From assembly GCF_001620055.1 (NCBI RefSeq), contig NZ_LQGY01000014.1, positions 124,001-188,000 on the forward strand: a DNA stretch of 64,000 nt, read 5' to 3'. How positions within the stretch are numbered: the stretch's first letter is position 1; each line of letters opens with the position of its first letter. Both the position numbers and the translations under genes were made by a program. Below the pieces are notes generated by a model. It had not been told where the DNA came from, ran no database searches, and saw nothing but the letters and a program-made list of their open reading frames with translations. This DNA comes from Agromyces sp. NDB4Y10 (GTDB lineage Bacteria; Actinomycetota; Actinomycetes; Actinomycetales; Microbacteriaceae). This document shows, piece after piece, positions 24,917-32,908 of the stretch.

Positions 24917-26980
24917 GTGGACCGCAGGTGGGTGTGCCTCGCGACGTTCGGCCCCATCGGGGTCGCGTCCCTGGTCTACGTCGTCGTCGTGCGGGGCTTC
25001 CTCGACGCCGACAGCGACCACGGCCTCGCCTGGCCGCTGCTCGGCGCACTGCCGCTGTTCGTGTTCGGCATGTGGCTGCTCACCGTGTCGTCGTCTCGGG
25101 TCGCGGTGCTCATCGCGCTCGGGGCCACGTCGATGCTCGTCGGCTCGGCCTACGAGACCCTGGTGCTCCGCACGCCCGACCTGCTGACCGAGTCGTGGTT
25201 CCCGCTCTTCAACACCCTCGGCCTGACCGCCGACGCGCTCGCGACCTCCTCGCTGCTCATCGTCTTCGCGACCTTCCCGGACGGGGTCCCCGAACGGCGC
25301 TGGGAGCGCGTCGCGGTCCACTTCCTCTGGCTGCCCGTGCTCGTCGGCCCGTTGACCCTGCTCACCACCCCGCACGTGGTGATGTCGCCGTTCCTCGGCA
25401 TCAGCGGCGAGGCGATCCCGAACCCGCTCGCCGTGCCGTGGCTCGAGTGGGCGGCGCCGCTCGTGCAGTACCTCGTGCTGCAGGCGTGGGCGGCCGTCGC
25501 GCTCGCGCTCGCGGTGCTCGTCTCCCGGGCCGCGTTCGGCCCGCCCGAGGTGCGGGCCCGCACGAGGGTCATGGCGCTGACCGTCGCCGGGGCCATCGTG
25601 GCGTTCCTGCTCTGGACGTTCGCGCCGGGCCTGTGGGGCGTCGGGCTGCTCGTCTACGCGTCGATGCTCGCGATCCCGGTCGCGGCCATCCACGGCATCC
25701 TCCGCTACGGCGCGTTCGACATCGGGCCGGGCGAACGCGGCGCGCGCGTCGAACGCTCGTCGAACCTGCTCATCACGGTCGTCTACGCCGCCGGGGTCGC
25801 GACGCCCGCCGTGCTGCTGACGCCACCGCTGCAGACGGTGCCGGCGATCCTGCTCACCACGCTCCTCGCGGTCGTGCTGCTGCCGGTGCGCACGTGGATG
25901 CAGCGTCGGCTGCACCGCGCCCTGTTCGGTGATCGCGACCGCCAGTTCGGCATGCTGAGCGAGCTCGGCTCCCGCCTCGAGCAGGCGGGCGAGCCGCGCG
26001 AGCTGCTCACCCGGCTCGCGGAGGCCGTGCGCGCCGGGCTCGACGCGACGTGGGTCCGCATCCGGCTGGCGGCAACGGATGGCGCGCTCGCCGATGCCCC
26101 CGCGGGCGTCGCCGCGATCCCCGGCGAGGCCGCCGGCACCGAGCCGGTCGAGTCGGTCGACCTGGTGCACGCCGACGAGACCCTCGGCCGGATCGAGCTC
26201 GGACCCCGCCGCCGCGGCGAGTACTCCGACGAGGAGCGGACGATGCTCCGCACCGTCGCGGGCCAGGCTGCGGCATCCGTCGCCAACCTGCGCCTCACCG
26301 CCCAGCTCGCCGAGCAGCTCGACGAGCTCACCGCCTCGCGCGAACGGCTCGTCGCCGCGCAGGACGACGAGCGGCGCCGCCTCGAGCGCGACCTGCACGA
26401 CGGCATCCAGCAGGACGTCGTCGCGCAGATCGCCGGGCTTCGCCTCGCCCGGAACCGCCTGGAGCGCGGCGAGCTCACCGCCGACGAGCTGGCGGAGCTG
26501 CAGGACCAGGCCCGGGAGACGCTCACCGACCTGCGCGAGCTCGCCCGCGGCATCCACCCGCCGGTGCTGAGCGACAACGGGCTGGTCGCGGCGGTCGAAT
26601 CGGGTGTGGCCCGGTACCCGATCCCGTTGACGGTCGACGCGGATGCCGCGGTGCGCGCCGAGCGCTACCCCGACGACGTCGAGACGACCGCGTACTACGT
26701 CGTGCGCGAGGCGCTCGCGAACACCGCGAAGCACGCGCACGCGTCGCACGCCTCGGTCGGGCTCGCGCGCGACGACGGGCACCTGCGCATCTCGATCAGC
26801 GACGACGGATGCGGCATCGGCGACGTGTCGCCCGCGTCGGCGACGAGCGGGGGGCTCGCGAACATCCGCGACCGGGTGGCGGCGCTCCGCGGCACGGTGC
26901 AGGTGGCGCCCGCCGTGCCGACGGGGACCACCGTGGTCGTCGACCTGCCACTCAGCGCGCCGGGAGCGTCGGGTGGCTGA
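24917..26980 (+). CDS. Sensor histidine kinase, NarL-partner type
   Basis: 687 residues from GTG 24917; AGGAGG lies 11 bases upstream, and the nearer ATG at 24909 is out of frame. The N-terminal 310 residues are hydrophobic with about eight helices. A GAF-like domain follows (about 345-470, ERTMLRTVAGQAAASVANLRL), then HisKA_3 with phospho-acceptor His494 in RRLERDLHDGIQQD, and an HATPase domain with N-box VREALANTAKHAHA and G boxes SDDGCGIG and GGLANIRDRV. Partner of the regulator at 26973. Confidence 0.92.
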   Translation: MDRRWVCLATFGPIGVASLVYVVVVRGFLDADSDHGLAWPLLGALPLFVFGMWLLTVSSSRVAVLIALGATSMLVGSAYETLVLRTPDLLTESWFPLFNTLGLTADALATSSLLIVFATFPDGVPERRWERVAVHFLWLPVLVGPLTLLTTPHVVMSPFLGISGEAIPNPLAVPWLEWAAPLVQYLVLQAWAAVALALAVLVSRAAFGPPEVRARTRVMALTVAGAIVAFLLWTFAPGLWGVGLLVYASMLAIPVAAIHGILRYGAFDIGPGERGARVERSSNLLITVVYAAGVATPAVLLTPPLQTVPAILLTTLLAVVLLPVRTWMQRRLHRALFGDRDRQFGMLSELGSRLEQAGEPRELLTRLAEAVRAGLDATWVRIRLAATDGALADAPAGVAAIPGEAAGTEPVESVDLVHADETLGRIELGPRRRGEYSDEERTMLRTVAGQAAASVANLRLTAQLAEQLDELTASRERLVAAQDDERRRLERDLHDGIQQDVVAQIAGLRLARNRLERGELTADELAELQDQARETLTDLRELARGIHPPVLSDNGLVAAVESGVARYPIPLTVDADAAVRAERYPDDVETTAYYVVREALANTAKHAHASHASVGLARDDGHLRISISDDGCGIGDVSPASATSGGLANIRDRVAALRGTVQVAPAVPTGTTVVVDLPLSAPGASGG

Positions 26981-27650
26981 CGGGAGCGCGCTGCGCGTCG
27001 TCATCGCCGAGGACAACTACCTCGTGCGCGAGGGGCTTCGGCGCCTCCTGGAGGACTCGGGCGAGGTCGAGGTCCTCGCCTCGGTGGGCAACGCGACCGA
27101 ACTGCTCGACGCCGTGCGACGGCTCGGTCCCGACGCGGTGCTCACCGACATCCGGATGCCGCCGGGCCACCACATGGAGGGGGTCGAGGCCGCGCACGCC
27201 ATCCGTGCGACGGCGGCCTCGACCGGGGTCGTGGTGCTCTCGCAGCACGCCGACGAGAGCTACGCGCTCGCGCTGTTCGCCGACGGGTCGGCCGGCCTCG
27301 GCTACCTGCTGAAGGACCGGATCGGCGACCTCGAGGACCTCGTGCACGCGCTGCGAGAGGTGCGCGCGGGCGGATCGGTCATCGATCCGCAGATCGTCGA
27401 CACGCTCGTGCGCCGGCGCAGCGCGAACGCCGCGAGTCCGCTCGCCGCGTTGTCGCCGCGCGAGCTCGAGGTGCTGCGCGAGATGGCGGCGGGCAAGACG
27501 AACGCGGGCATCGAGCAGGCGCTGTTCCTGTCGTCGTCGACCGTCGAGAAGCACGTCAACGCGATCTTCACCAAGCTGCGGCTGCCGGAGTCGGGCGTGC
27601 ACCGGCGGGTGGCCGCGGTGCTGGCGTTCCTGAGGAGCGCCGAGGGGTAG
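26973..27650 (+). CDS. NarL/FixJ-family response regulator
   Basis: 225 residues from GTG 26973, overlapping the kinase stop by 8 bases. Receiver: IAEDNYLVREGL, phospho-acceptor Asp59 in VLTDIRMPPGHHMEGV, Lys in LLKDRI. LuxR-type HTH at about 158-205: LSPRELEVLREMAAGKTNAGIEQALFLSSSTVEKHVNAIFTKL. Targets unknown; the divergent multicopper oxidase operon 195 bp away from the kinase start is a candidate. Confidence 0.93.
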   Translation: MADGSALRVVIAEDNYLVREGLRRLLEDSGEVEVLASVGNATELLDAVRRLGPDAVLTDIRMPPGHHMEGVEAAHAIRATAASTGVVVLSQHADESYALALFADGSAGLGYLLKDRIGDLEDLVHALREVRAGGSVIDPQIVDTLVRRRSANAASPLAALSPRELEVLREMAAGKTNAGIEQALFLSSSTVEKHVNAIFTKLRLPESGVHRRVAAVLAFLRSAEG

Positions 27651-27663
27651 ATGGCGGGCGGTG

Positions 27664-27688
27664 GAAACGGCCGCTGTCCGGCCGTTTC
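27664..27688 (+). terminator. Terminator hairpin after the response regulator gene
   Basis: GAAACGGCC (27664-27672) and GGCCGTTTC (27680-27688) form a perfect 9-bp stem with a 7-base loop, 13 bases after the stop of the regulator. Confidence 0.7.
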
Positions 27689-27863
27689 GGCACTTCCGTC
27701 GGGCCTCGTCGGGTGTCGGTGGGTGCTGCTTGGATCGAGGTATGAGCAGCTCGATCGGCACCATCCTCGACGCGGCCACGGGCGACATCGGCGACGACTT
27801 CGACGATGCCGACGGCCTCCTCCGCGAGGCCCGTGGCGTGGCGGCTCCCGTCGGCCGGGGCGC

Positions 27864-28727
27864 TCAGCGCTCCCAGGCGGCGCGCTCCCGCGCCGCGAAC
27901 TCGGCGAACGTCGTCGCGGGCCGACCGGTCAACCGGCGCACCGCGCGGTTGGGCAGGGCCGAGACGTTCCAGCGCACGACGCGGTGGATCATGCGCTGCA
28001 CGGCGAGGTAATCCTCGGGCGCCCCGTTCGCGGCGAGACGCGCGAGGTACTCCCGCTCGCCCGGGCGCGCGTAGCGGATCTCCCGGCCGAGCACGTCGGA
28101 GAGGATCCGGGCCACCCGGCGGTACGTCAGGCTCTGCTCGCCCGACAGGGTGTACGCCGCCCGGAGGTGGCCCGGCCCGGTGAACACCGCCGCCGCGACC
28201 CGGCCGATGTCGCGCGCGTCGATGAAGGCCGTGCGCGATCGGCCGGCCGGCACGAAGATCTCGTCGTGGTCGCGGATGTCGTCGCGGTACGTCGTCGTCA
28301 GGTTCTGCATGAAGAAGTTCGGCCGCAGGAAGGTGAACGGCGCATCGACCTCGCGCAGGTACCGCTCGACGGCGTGGTGCGGGGTGGACCGGTTCGCCTG
28401 CACGCCCTGCAGCGAGAGGAACACGATCTGCCGGAGGCCGCGGCGCATCGCCGCGTCGATGAGCGGGAACAGGTACCGCTCCACGTCGGCGATGGGCGGC
28501 GGGCGCATCAGGAAGAGCCGGTCGCATCCGTCGAGCACCGCATCGAGCCGGTGCGCGGGCATGCCGAAGTCGAAGTGGCGGTGACGGATGCCGCGTGGCA
28601 ACTGTGCGGCATCCGCCTCGGTTCGCACGCCCGCCACGACCGGCTCGCCGCGCTCGAGCAGGTGGTCGACCACGGCCGACCCGACGATCCCGGTGGCGCC
28701 CGTGACGAAGACGGCGTCGCTCGTCAT
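27864..28727 (-). CDS. NmrA-like NAD(P)-binding protein
   Basis: 287 residues, ATG 28727. Rossmann nucleotide motif VFVTGATGIVGSAVVDHL at the N-terminus, then VAGVRTE and LFLMRPPPIADVERYLFPLIDAAMRRGLRQIVFLS, the signature of NmrA/YwnB-type atypical SDRs; no Tyr-x-x-x-Lys catalytic pair in the usual place. C-terminal half includes LSGEQSLTYRRVARILSDVLGREI as in NAD(P)H:quinone oxidoreductase QOR2 relatives. Third gene of the operon led by the SDR at 29807. Confidence 0.85.
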   Translation of the reverse strand: MTSDAVFVTGATGIVGSAVVDHLLERGEPVVAGVRTEADAAQLPRGIRHRHFDFGMPAHRLDAVLDGCDRLFLMRPPPIADVERYLFPLIDAAMRRGLRQIVFLSLQGVQANRSTPHHAVERYLREVDAPFTFLRPNFFMQNLTTTYRDDIRDHDEIFVPAGRSRTAFIDARDIGRVAAAVFTGPGHLRAAYTLSGEQSLTYRRVARILSDVLGREIRYARPGEREYLARLAANGAPEDYLAVQRMIHRVVRWNVSALPNRAVRRLTGRPATTFAEFAARERAAWER

Positions 28728-28734
28728 CGCGCGC

Positions 28735-29175
28735 TCACTGCGGTCGGCCGACCCGGTCGAGGAGCGAGGCGAGCGTCTCGAGCTCGGCATCGTCGAGGGC
28801 GTCGAACGTCGGCAGCGCGTGCGCGACGAGCTCCTGCTCGAAGGCGTCGACCTGCTCCGTGGCCTGCGCGCTGAGGCGGATGACGCGGGACCGGGCGTCG
28901 TCGGGGTGCGGCGCCGATTCGACCAAGCCCTCCGCACGGAGGCCGTCGACGAGCTGCGTGACCGCGCCGGGGGTCAGGGCGAGCGCCGCGGCGAGGGCGC
29001 TCGGGGTCACCGGTGCGGGGCCGTGGGCGAGGTGGAACAGGGCCTCGAGCTGCGAGCCGGTGAGCACCCGCCCGTGGAAGGGGGTGCGCCGTCCGCTGCG
29101 GAGCGAACGACCGAGGGCGACCGTCCGCTCGATGACGCGGGCGACGTGCTCGCGGCGCGAGGTGTCGTCGGTCAT
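28735..29175 (-). CDS. MarR-family regulator
   Basis: 146 residues, ATG 29175 overlapping the SDR stop (ATGA). Winged helix core: LTGSQLEALFHLAHGPAPVTPSALAAALALTPGAVTQLVDGLRAEGLVESAPHPDDARSRVIRL, with the DDxRxR wing typical of MarR. Helices at both ends form the dimer interface. The middle gene of a three-gene operon; likely represses it through the palindrome at 29813-29835. Confidence 0.9.
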   Translation of the reverse strand: MTDDTSRREHVARVIERTVALGRSLRSGRRTPFHGRVLTGSQLEALFHLAHGPAPVTPSALAAALALTPGAVTQLVDGLRAEGLVESAPHPDDARSRVIRLSAQATEQVDAFEQELVAHALPTFDALDDAELETLASLLDRVGRPQ

Positions 29176-29807
29176 GCGCTGACGAACGGCAGTTGGTGCA
29201 CGTAGGTGCGGTCCTCGACCTGGCTCAGGATGAAGTCGGCGAGGTCGTCGCGGCTGATCTGCATGCCCGTGCCGACGCCGACCCAGCCGACGCGGTACGT
29301 CCCCGTGCCGGGGGTCTCGAGCAGTCGGGGGCCGCGGACGATGGTCCAGTCGAGGCCGCTGTCGCGGAGCACGCCGAGGTGGGCCTCGGCGTCGGCGAGG
29401 ACGTCGCCGGCGAGGGTCTTGAGCAGCAGGCGCATGACCCGGTCGGCCGCCTTGGGGCGATCGTGCTGCTCGGCACGCAGGCCGCCGCCCGAGAGGGACA
29501 CGATGCGGTTGACGCCGTGGCGCTGCATGGCCGCGACGATGTGGCGGGTGCCGTCGGCCTGCAGCGACGCCGGCGACCCCTTCACGTGGCCGAACAGGCT
29601 GAGCACGGCGTCGGAGCCGGCGACGGTCTCGTCGACCGCGGCGGCGTCGAGCACATCGCCGCGGATGACGGTGAGCCGATCGTGCTGCACCCCGAGGCGG
29701 GCGGGGTCGCGCACGAGGGCGCGGACGTCGAAGCCCTCGGCAAGGGCCCGATCCAGGACGCGGCGACCGGTCTTCCCGGTCGCGCCGAAGAGAGCGAGGG
29801 TGGTCAT
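29172..29807 (-). CDS. NAD(P)-binding oxidoreductase (atypical SDR)
   Basis: 211 residues, ATG 29807. LALFGATGKTGRRVLDRAL is the nucleotide-binding loop; VIRGDVLDAAAVDETVAGSDAVLSLFGH and RIVSLSGGGLR follow, then DWTIVRGPRLLETPGTG. Resembles the BVR-B/YwnB group that reduces flavins or quinones. First gene of the MarR operon; its start is 5 bp from the palindrome. Confidence 0.87.
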   Translation of the reverse strand: MTTLALFGATGKTGRRVLDRALAEGFDVRALVRDPARLGVQHDRLTVIRGDVLDAAAVDETVAGSDAVLSLFGHVKGSPASLQADGTRHIVAAMQRHGVNRIVSLSGGGLRAEQHDRPKAADRVMRLLLKTLAGDVLADAEAHLGVLRDSGLDWTIVRGPRLLETPGTGTYRVGWVGVGTGMQISRDDLADFILSQVEDRTYVHQLPFVSA

Positions 29808-29812
29808 GCAGA

Positions 29813-29835
29813 CAGTTTAGCCGCTAAAGCAACTG
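29813..29835. promoter_or_regulatory. Predicted MarR operator
   Basis: TTTAG-CCG-CTAAA (29816-29828) is a perfect inverted repeat, itself flanked by CAGTT and AACTG. It lies just upstream of the operon that includes the MarR gene. Confidence 0.55.
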
Positions 29836-29852
29836 CCTGCGGCATCCGTTCG

Positions 29853-30320
29853 TCAGGCCTGCTCGAGTTCGGCGATGACGACCTTCTTCTGCTGCATCAT
29901 CACCTGGACCTGCTCGGGCCGCCGGGTGAGCTCGTTCATGTTCGCGGGCAGGATCTGCCAGCTGACGCCGAACTGGTCCTTGCACCACCCGCACTGCTCG
30001 GCGTCGGGCACGTGCGAGAGGCGCGACCAGTAATAGTCGATCTCGGCCTGGTCGGCGCACGAGACGATGAACGAGATCGACTCGTTGAACGTGAAGAGCG
30101 GACCGCCGTCGAGGCAGGTGAACTCGACGCCGTTCAGGACGAACCGCCCGTTCACCACCTTGCCCGCCATGCCCCGGAAGTGCTCGTCGAGCGACTCGTC
30201 GGGATACTCGACGACCTCCACGATGCGCGAGTTCGGGAAGACGTCGACGTAGTAGTCCATCGCCGCGCGCGCCTGGTCCTCGAACCACAGGCACGGTTGG
30301 ATCGGTGCGAGCTCGGCCAT
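29853..30320 (-). CDS. PhnB-like VOC-superfamily protein
   Basis: 155 residues, ATG 30320 with GGGGGG before it. PIQPCLWFEDQARAAMDYYVDVFPNSRI at the start and CGWCKDQFGVSWQILPANMNEL near the end are the hallmark of the PhnB/3-dmu-9_3-mt family in the glyoxalase/VOC fold. Despite an old name as a methyltransferase domain, no methyltransferase motif exists and the function is unknown. Single gene. Confidence 0.87.
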   Translation of the reverse strand: MAELAPIQPCLWFEDQARAAMDYYVDVFPNSRIVEVVEYPDESLDEHFRGMAGKVVNGRFVLNGVEFTCLDGGPLFTFNESISFIVSCADQAEIDYYWSRLSHVPDAEQCGWCKDQFGVSWQILPANMNELTRRPEQVQVMMQQKKVVIAELEQA

Positions 30321-30425
30321 CGGGAACCCCCCTTGTTCGGAACGCTGCTCGGGGCCACGGTACGCCCGCCGCGTCCCATCCGCGCGGGCCTTCGCGAACG
30401 TGCGCGGCGTCGCTAGAGTCGAGGG

Positions 30426-31535
30426 GTGGGGGCGAAGCGAGGTTTGCTCGCGTCCGCGGCCGTGCTGGTCGCGGCTCTCGCGGGATGCGCCGGCGGGCCG
30501 CAGGCCGGGCAGACGCCCACGGCGGGCGCGAGACCGTCGCCGTCGGCGGATGCCTCGGGGCCGCTGTCCTGCGACGACCTCGTCTCCGGCGAACTCGTGG
30601 CCGCCGCCCTCGTCGGCGCGGACGGCGACCCGGTCGACCCGGTTCCCGCGGTGAACGGCACCGACGCGTTCACCGGCGTGCTGCTCGAGGGCGTGGGCGG
30701 ATTCGCCTGCTCCTGGCGCGTCGGCTCCGGCATGCCCGAGTACCAGGCGCCGAGCGACTGGGCCTACCTGCGACTCGACGTGCTTCCGGATGCCGCGGGC
30801 GACTGGATGCCGCTGCAGCTCGGCGACGCGCCGTCACCCGACACTCGGGAGGTGGCGGGCGTGGAGGCCTCCGTCGCTGCGGGCGATGCGGGCTGGCTCC
30901 TGTCGGCGCCGGTGGGGGAGGACTGGGCGGTCGCGTCGATCACCGCCGCCGGCCTCGCGGGCACCGGCAGCCGGTTCGAGGGCATCGATGCCGAGCGGAT
31001 GCTCGACCGACTCGCCGACGTCGCCGAGGCGGCGTTCGCGACGCTGGGCACCGCGCCGCCCGACCGGCTCGAGCGGCCCTCGGTCGAGCTGCGTGCGACG
31101 GATGCCGCGTGCACCGGCGCGCTCGACCGCGACGGCATCGTGGACGCGGCGCAGCTGCGGGTCGGCACGACCGTCGAGTACCTGATGACGGATGCCACGG
31201 CGGAGCCGCCCCGCGACTTCGCCGCCGCCGTGCACGCCGCCGCGCGCACGTTCGACTGCGAACTGCGGGTCGACGGCGGGACGGTGGTGACCGTGACCGC
31301 CGCACCCGGGTTCGGGCCGCTCATGGACGCCTTCCGCGCCCCCGACGCCGACGTCGCGTTCGACGGGCTCCCGCTCGACGGTGCGCCGTCCGGCGTCGAG
31401 GCCTCCGCTGTGGTCGAACGGCCCGCGGAGGACCCGGCGGCGGTCGCCGTCGTCGCCGTGGGCGATGCGCTGTACCAGGTGCGCGGCGAGCGCGTGGAGG
31501 AGGTCGCCCGCGCGATCGCCGCCCAGTCGCGATGA
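30426..31535 (+). CDS. Lipoprotein of unknown function
   Basis: 369 residues from GTG 30426. Lipobox LAGC (Cys about 20) after a hydrophobic stretch, then a low-complexity Pro/Ser/Ala linker. Two related halves are suggested by matching openings: LSCDDLVSGELVAAAL with a later FACSWRVG, and DAACTGALDRDGIVDAAQL with FDCELRVDG. Cys pairs in each half could form disulfides. No catalytic motif. Convergent with the aminotransferase gene, 7 bp apart. Confidence 0.75.
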   Translation: MGAKRGLLASAAVLVAALAGCAGGPQAGQTPTAGARPSPSADASGPLSCDDLVSGELVAAALVGADGDPVDPVPAVNGTDAFTGVLLEGVGGFACSWRVGSGMPEYQAPSDWAYLRLDVLPDAAGDWMPLQLGDAPSPDTREVAGVEASVAAGDAGWLLSAPVGEDWAVASITAAGLAGTGSRFEGIDAERMLDRLADVAEAAFATLGTAPPDRLERPSVELRATDAACTGALDRDGIVDAAQLRVGTTVEYLMTDATAEPPRDFAAAVHAAARTFDCELRVDGGTVVTVTAAPGFGPLMDAFRAPDADVAFDGLPLDGAPSGVEASAVVERPAEDPAAVAVVAVGDALYQVRGERVEEVARAIAAQSR

Positions 31536-31542
31536 CCGCGGC

Positions 31543-32829
31543 CTAGGCGGCGCGCACCGCCGCGAGGCTCTCCCGCACGATCGCGAGGCCGCGACGCAGC
31601 TCGTCCTCGGTGATCGTGAGCGCGGGAAGGAACTTCAGCACCTCGTCGTGCGCGCCCGACGTCTCGATGACGAGGCCGCGCTCGAACGCCGCCTTCGACA
31701 CGCGGCCCGCGAGGGTGCGGTCGGCGTCGCAGGCGATGCCCATCATGAGGCCGCGCCCGCGGACGACGAAGTCGAGGTCGGGGTGCTCGTCGGCGATCCG
31801 CTCGAGCTCGGTGCGCAGTAGCTCGCCCTTGGCCGTGACCGCCTCGGCGAAGGCGGCATCCGCCCAGTACGTCTCGAGCGCGGCCCGGGCCGAGACGAAC
31901 GCGAGGTTGTTGCCGCGGAAGGTGCCCGTGTGCTGGCCGGGCTTCCACACGTCGACGCCCGGACGGAGAAGCACGAGCGACATCGGCAGCCCTGAGCCCG
32001 AGATGGACTTCGAGACCGTCACGATGTCGGGCACGATGCCGGCGTGCTCGAACGCGAAGAAGCGGCCGGTGCGGCCGACGCCCGCCTGGATCTCGTCGAG
32101 GATCAGCAGGATGCCGCGGGCCTCGGTGATCGCACGGAGCCGCTGGAGCCATTCGACGCGGGCCACGTTGATGCCGCCCTCGCCCTGCACGGCCTCGACG
32201 ATGACCGCCGCCGGGAGGTCGAGACCCGAACCCGGGTCGTCGAGCTGCTTCTCGAGCAGGTCGAGCGTGTCGACGTCGGCACCGAGGTAGCCGTCGTACG
32301 GCATGCGCGCGACGTCGTCGAGGCCGACGCCCGCCGCCGAGCGGTAGTGGCTGTTGCCGGTGACCGCGAGCGCGCCCATGCTCAGCCCGTGGAAGGCGTT
32401 CGTGAACGCGACTATGGTCGACCGGCCGGTCGCCTGGCGGGCGACCTTCAGCGCCGCCTCGACGGAGTTCGCGCCGGTCGGGCCGGTGAACTGCAGCTTG
32501 TGGTCGAGGCCCCGCGGCTCGAGGATGAAGCGCTCGAACGCCTCGATGAACGCCCGCTTGGCCGAGGTGGCCATGTCGAGGCCGTGGATGATGCCGTCGC
32601 GCTCGAGGTACTCGATGAGCGCCCGCGTGAACGCCGGGTTGTTGTGCCCGTAGTTCAGCACGCCCGCGCCCGCGAAGAAGTCGAGGTACTCGCGGCCGTC
32701 GGCGTCGACGAGGGTCGATCCGGTCGCGCGGTCGAACACGGTCGGGAACGCGCGCACGTACCCGCGCACCTCCGACTCGCGGCGGTCGAAGACGTCCAGG
32801 TCGGTGGCGCTGGTCGTGACGCTGCTCAT
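31543..32829 (-). CDS. ectB: Diaminobutyrate--2-oxoglutarate aminotransferase (EctB-like)
   Basis: 428 residues, ATG 32829 with AGGAG upstream. Class III PLP aminotransferase: FTGPTGANSVEAALKVAR (phosphate-binding region), ILDEIQAGVGRTGRFFAFEHA with the PLP-contacting Asp, and TVSKSISGSGLPMS holding the Schiff-base Lys. The specific words NYGHNNP, TGPTGANSVEAA and KPGQHTGTFRGNN match EctB, which makes L-2,4-diaminobutyrate from aspartate semialdehyde. No ectA or ectC is adjacent, so the product may feed another pathway such as a siderophore, cell wall or a distant ectAC. Confidence 0.88.
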   Translation of the reverse strand: MSSVTTSATDLDVFDRRESEVRGYVRAFPTVFDRATGSTLVDADGREYLDFFAGAGVLNYGHNNPAFTRALIEYLERDGIIHGLDMATSAKRAFIEAFERFILEPRGLDHKLQFTGPTGANSVEAALKVARQATGRSTIVAFTNAFHGLSMGALAVTGNSHYRSAAGVGLDDVARMPYDGYLGADVDTLDLLEKQLDDPGSGLDLPAAVIVEAVQGEGGINVARVEWLQRLRAITEARGILLILDEIQAGVGRTGRFFAFEHAGIVPDIVTVSKSISGSGLPMSLVLLRPGVDVWKPGQHTGTFRGNNLAFVSARAALETYWADAAFAEAVTAKGELLRTELERIADEHPDLDFVVRGRGLMMGIACDADRTLAGRVSKAAFERGLVIETSGAHDEVLKFLPALTITEDELRRGLAIVRESLAAVRAA

Positions 32830-32908
32830 GGCAGGCGGTCTCCTCTCGAGGAAGGTGGCGGTGCATCGACCCTACGGCCTCAGCCCGGGAGCGCAATGTG
32901 GGAGGGGG

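Noticed and set aside
27742-27870. Short plus-strand frame beginning MSSSIGTILDAATGD
   Set aside because: Plausible start and acidic sequence, but it soon runs into the 3' end of the convergent NmrA-like gene and loses sense; no ribosome site of quality and no family. Left out as unsupported.
31543-32829. Ectoine biosynthesis cluster
   Set aside because: Only the ectB-like gene is present; no ectA, ectC or ectD is seen on either side.
30764-32896. A 710-codon minus-strand frame over the lipoprotein and aminotransferase genes
   Set aside because: Compositionally a shadow (Arg-rich, no domain) of the ectB-like gene and of the lipoprotein on the other strand.
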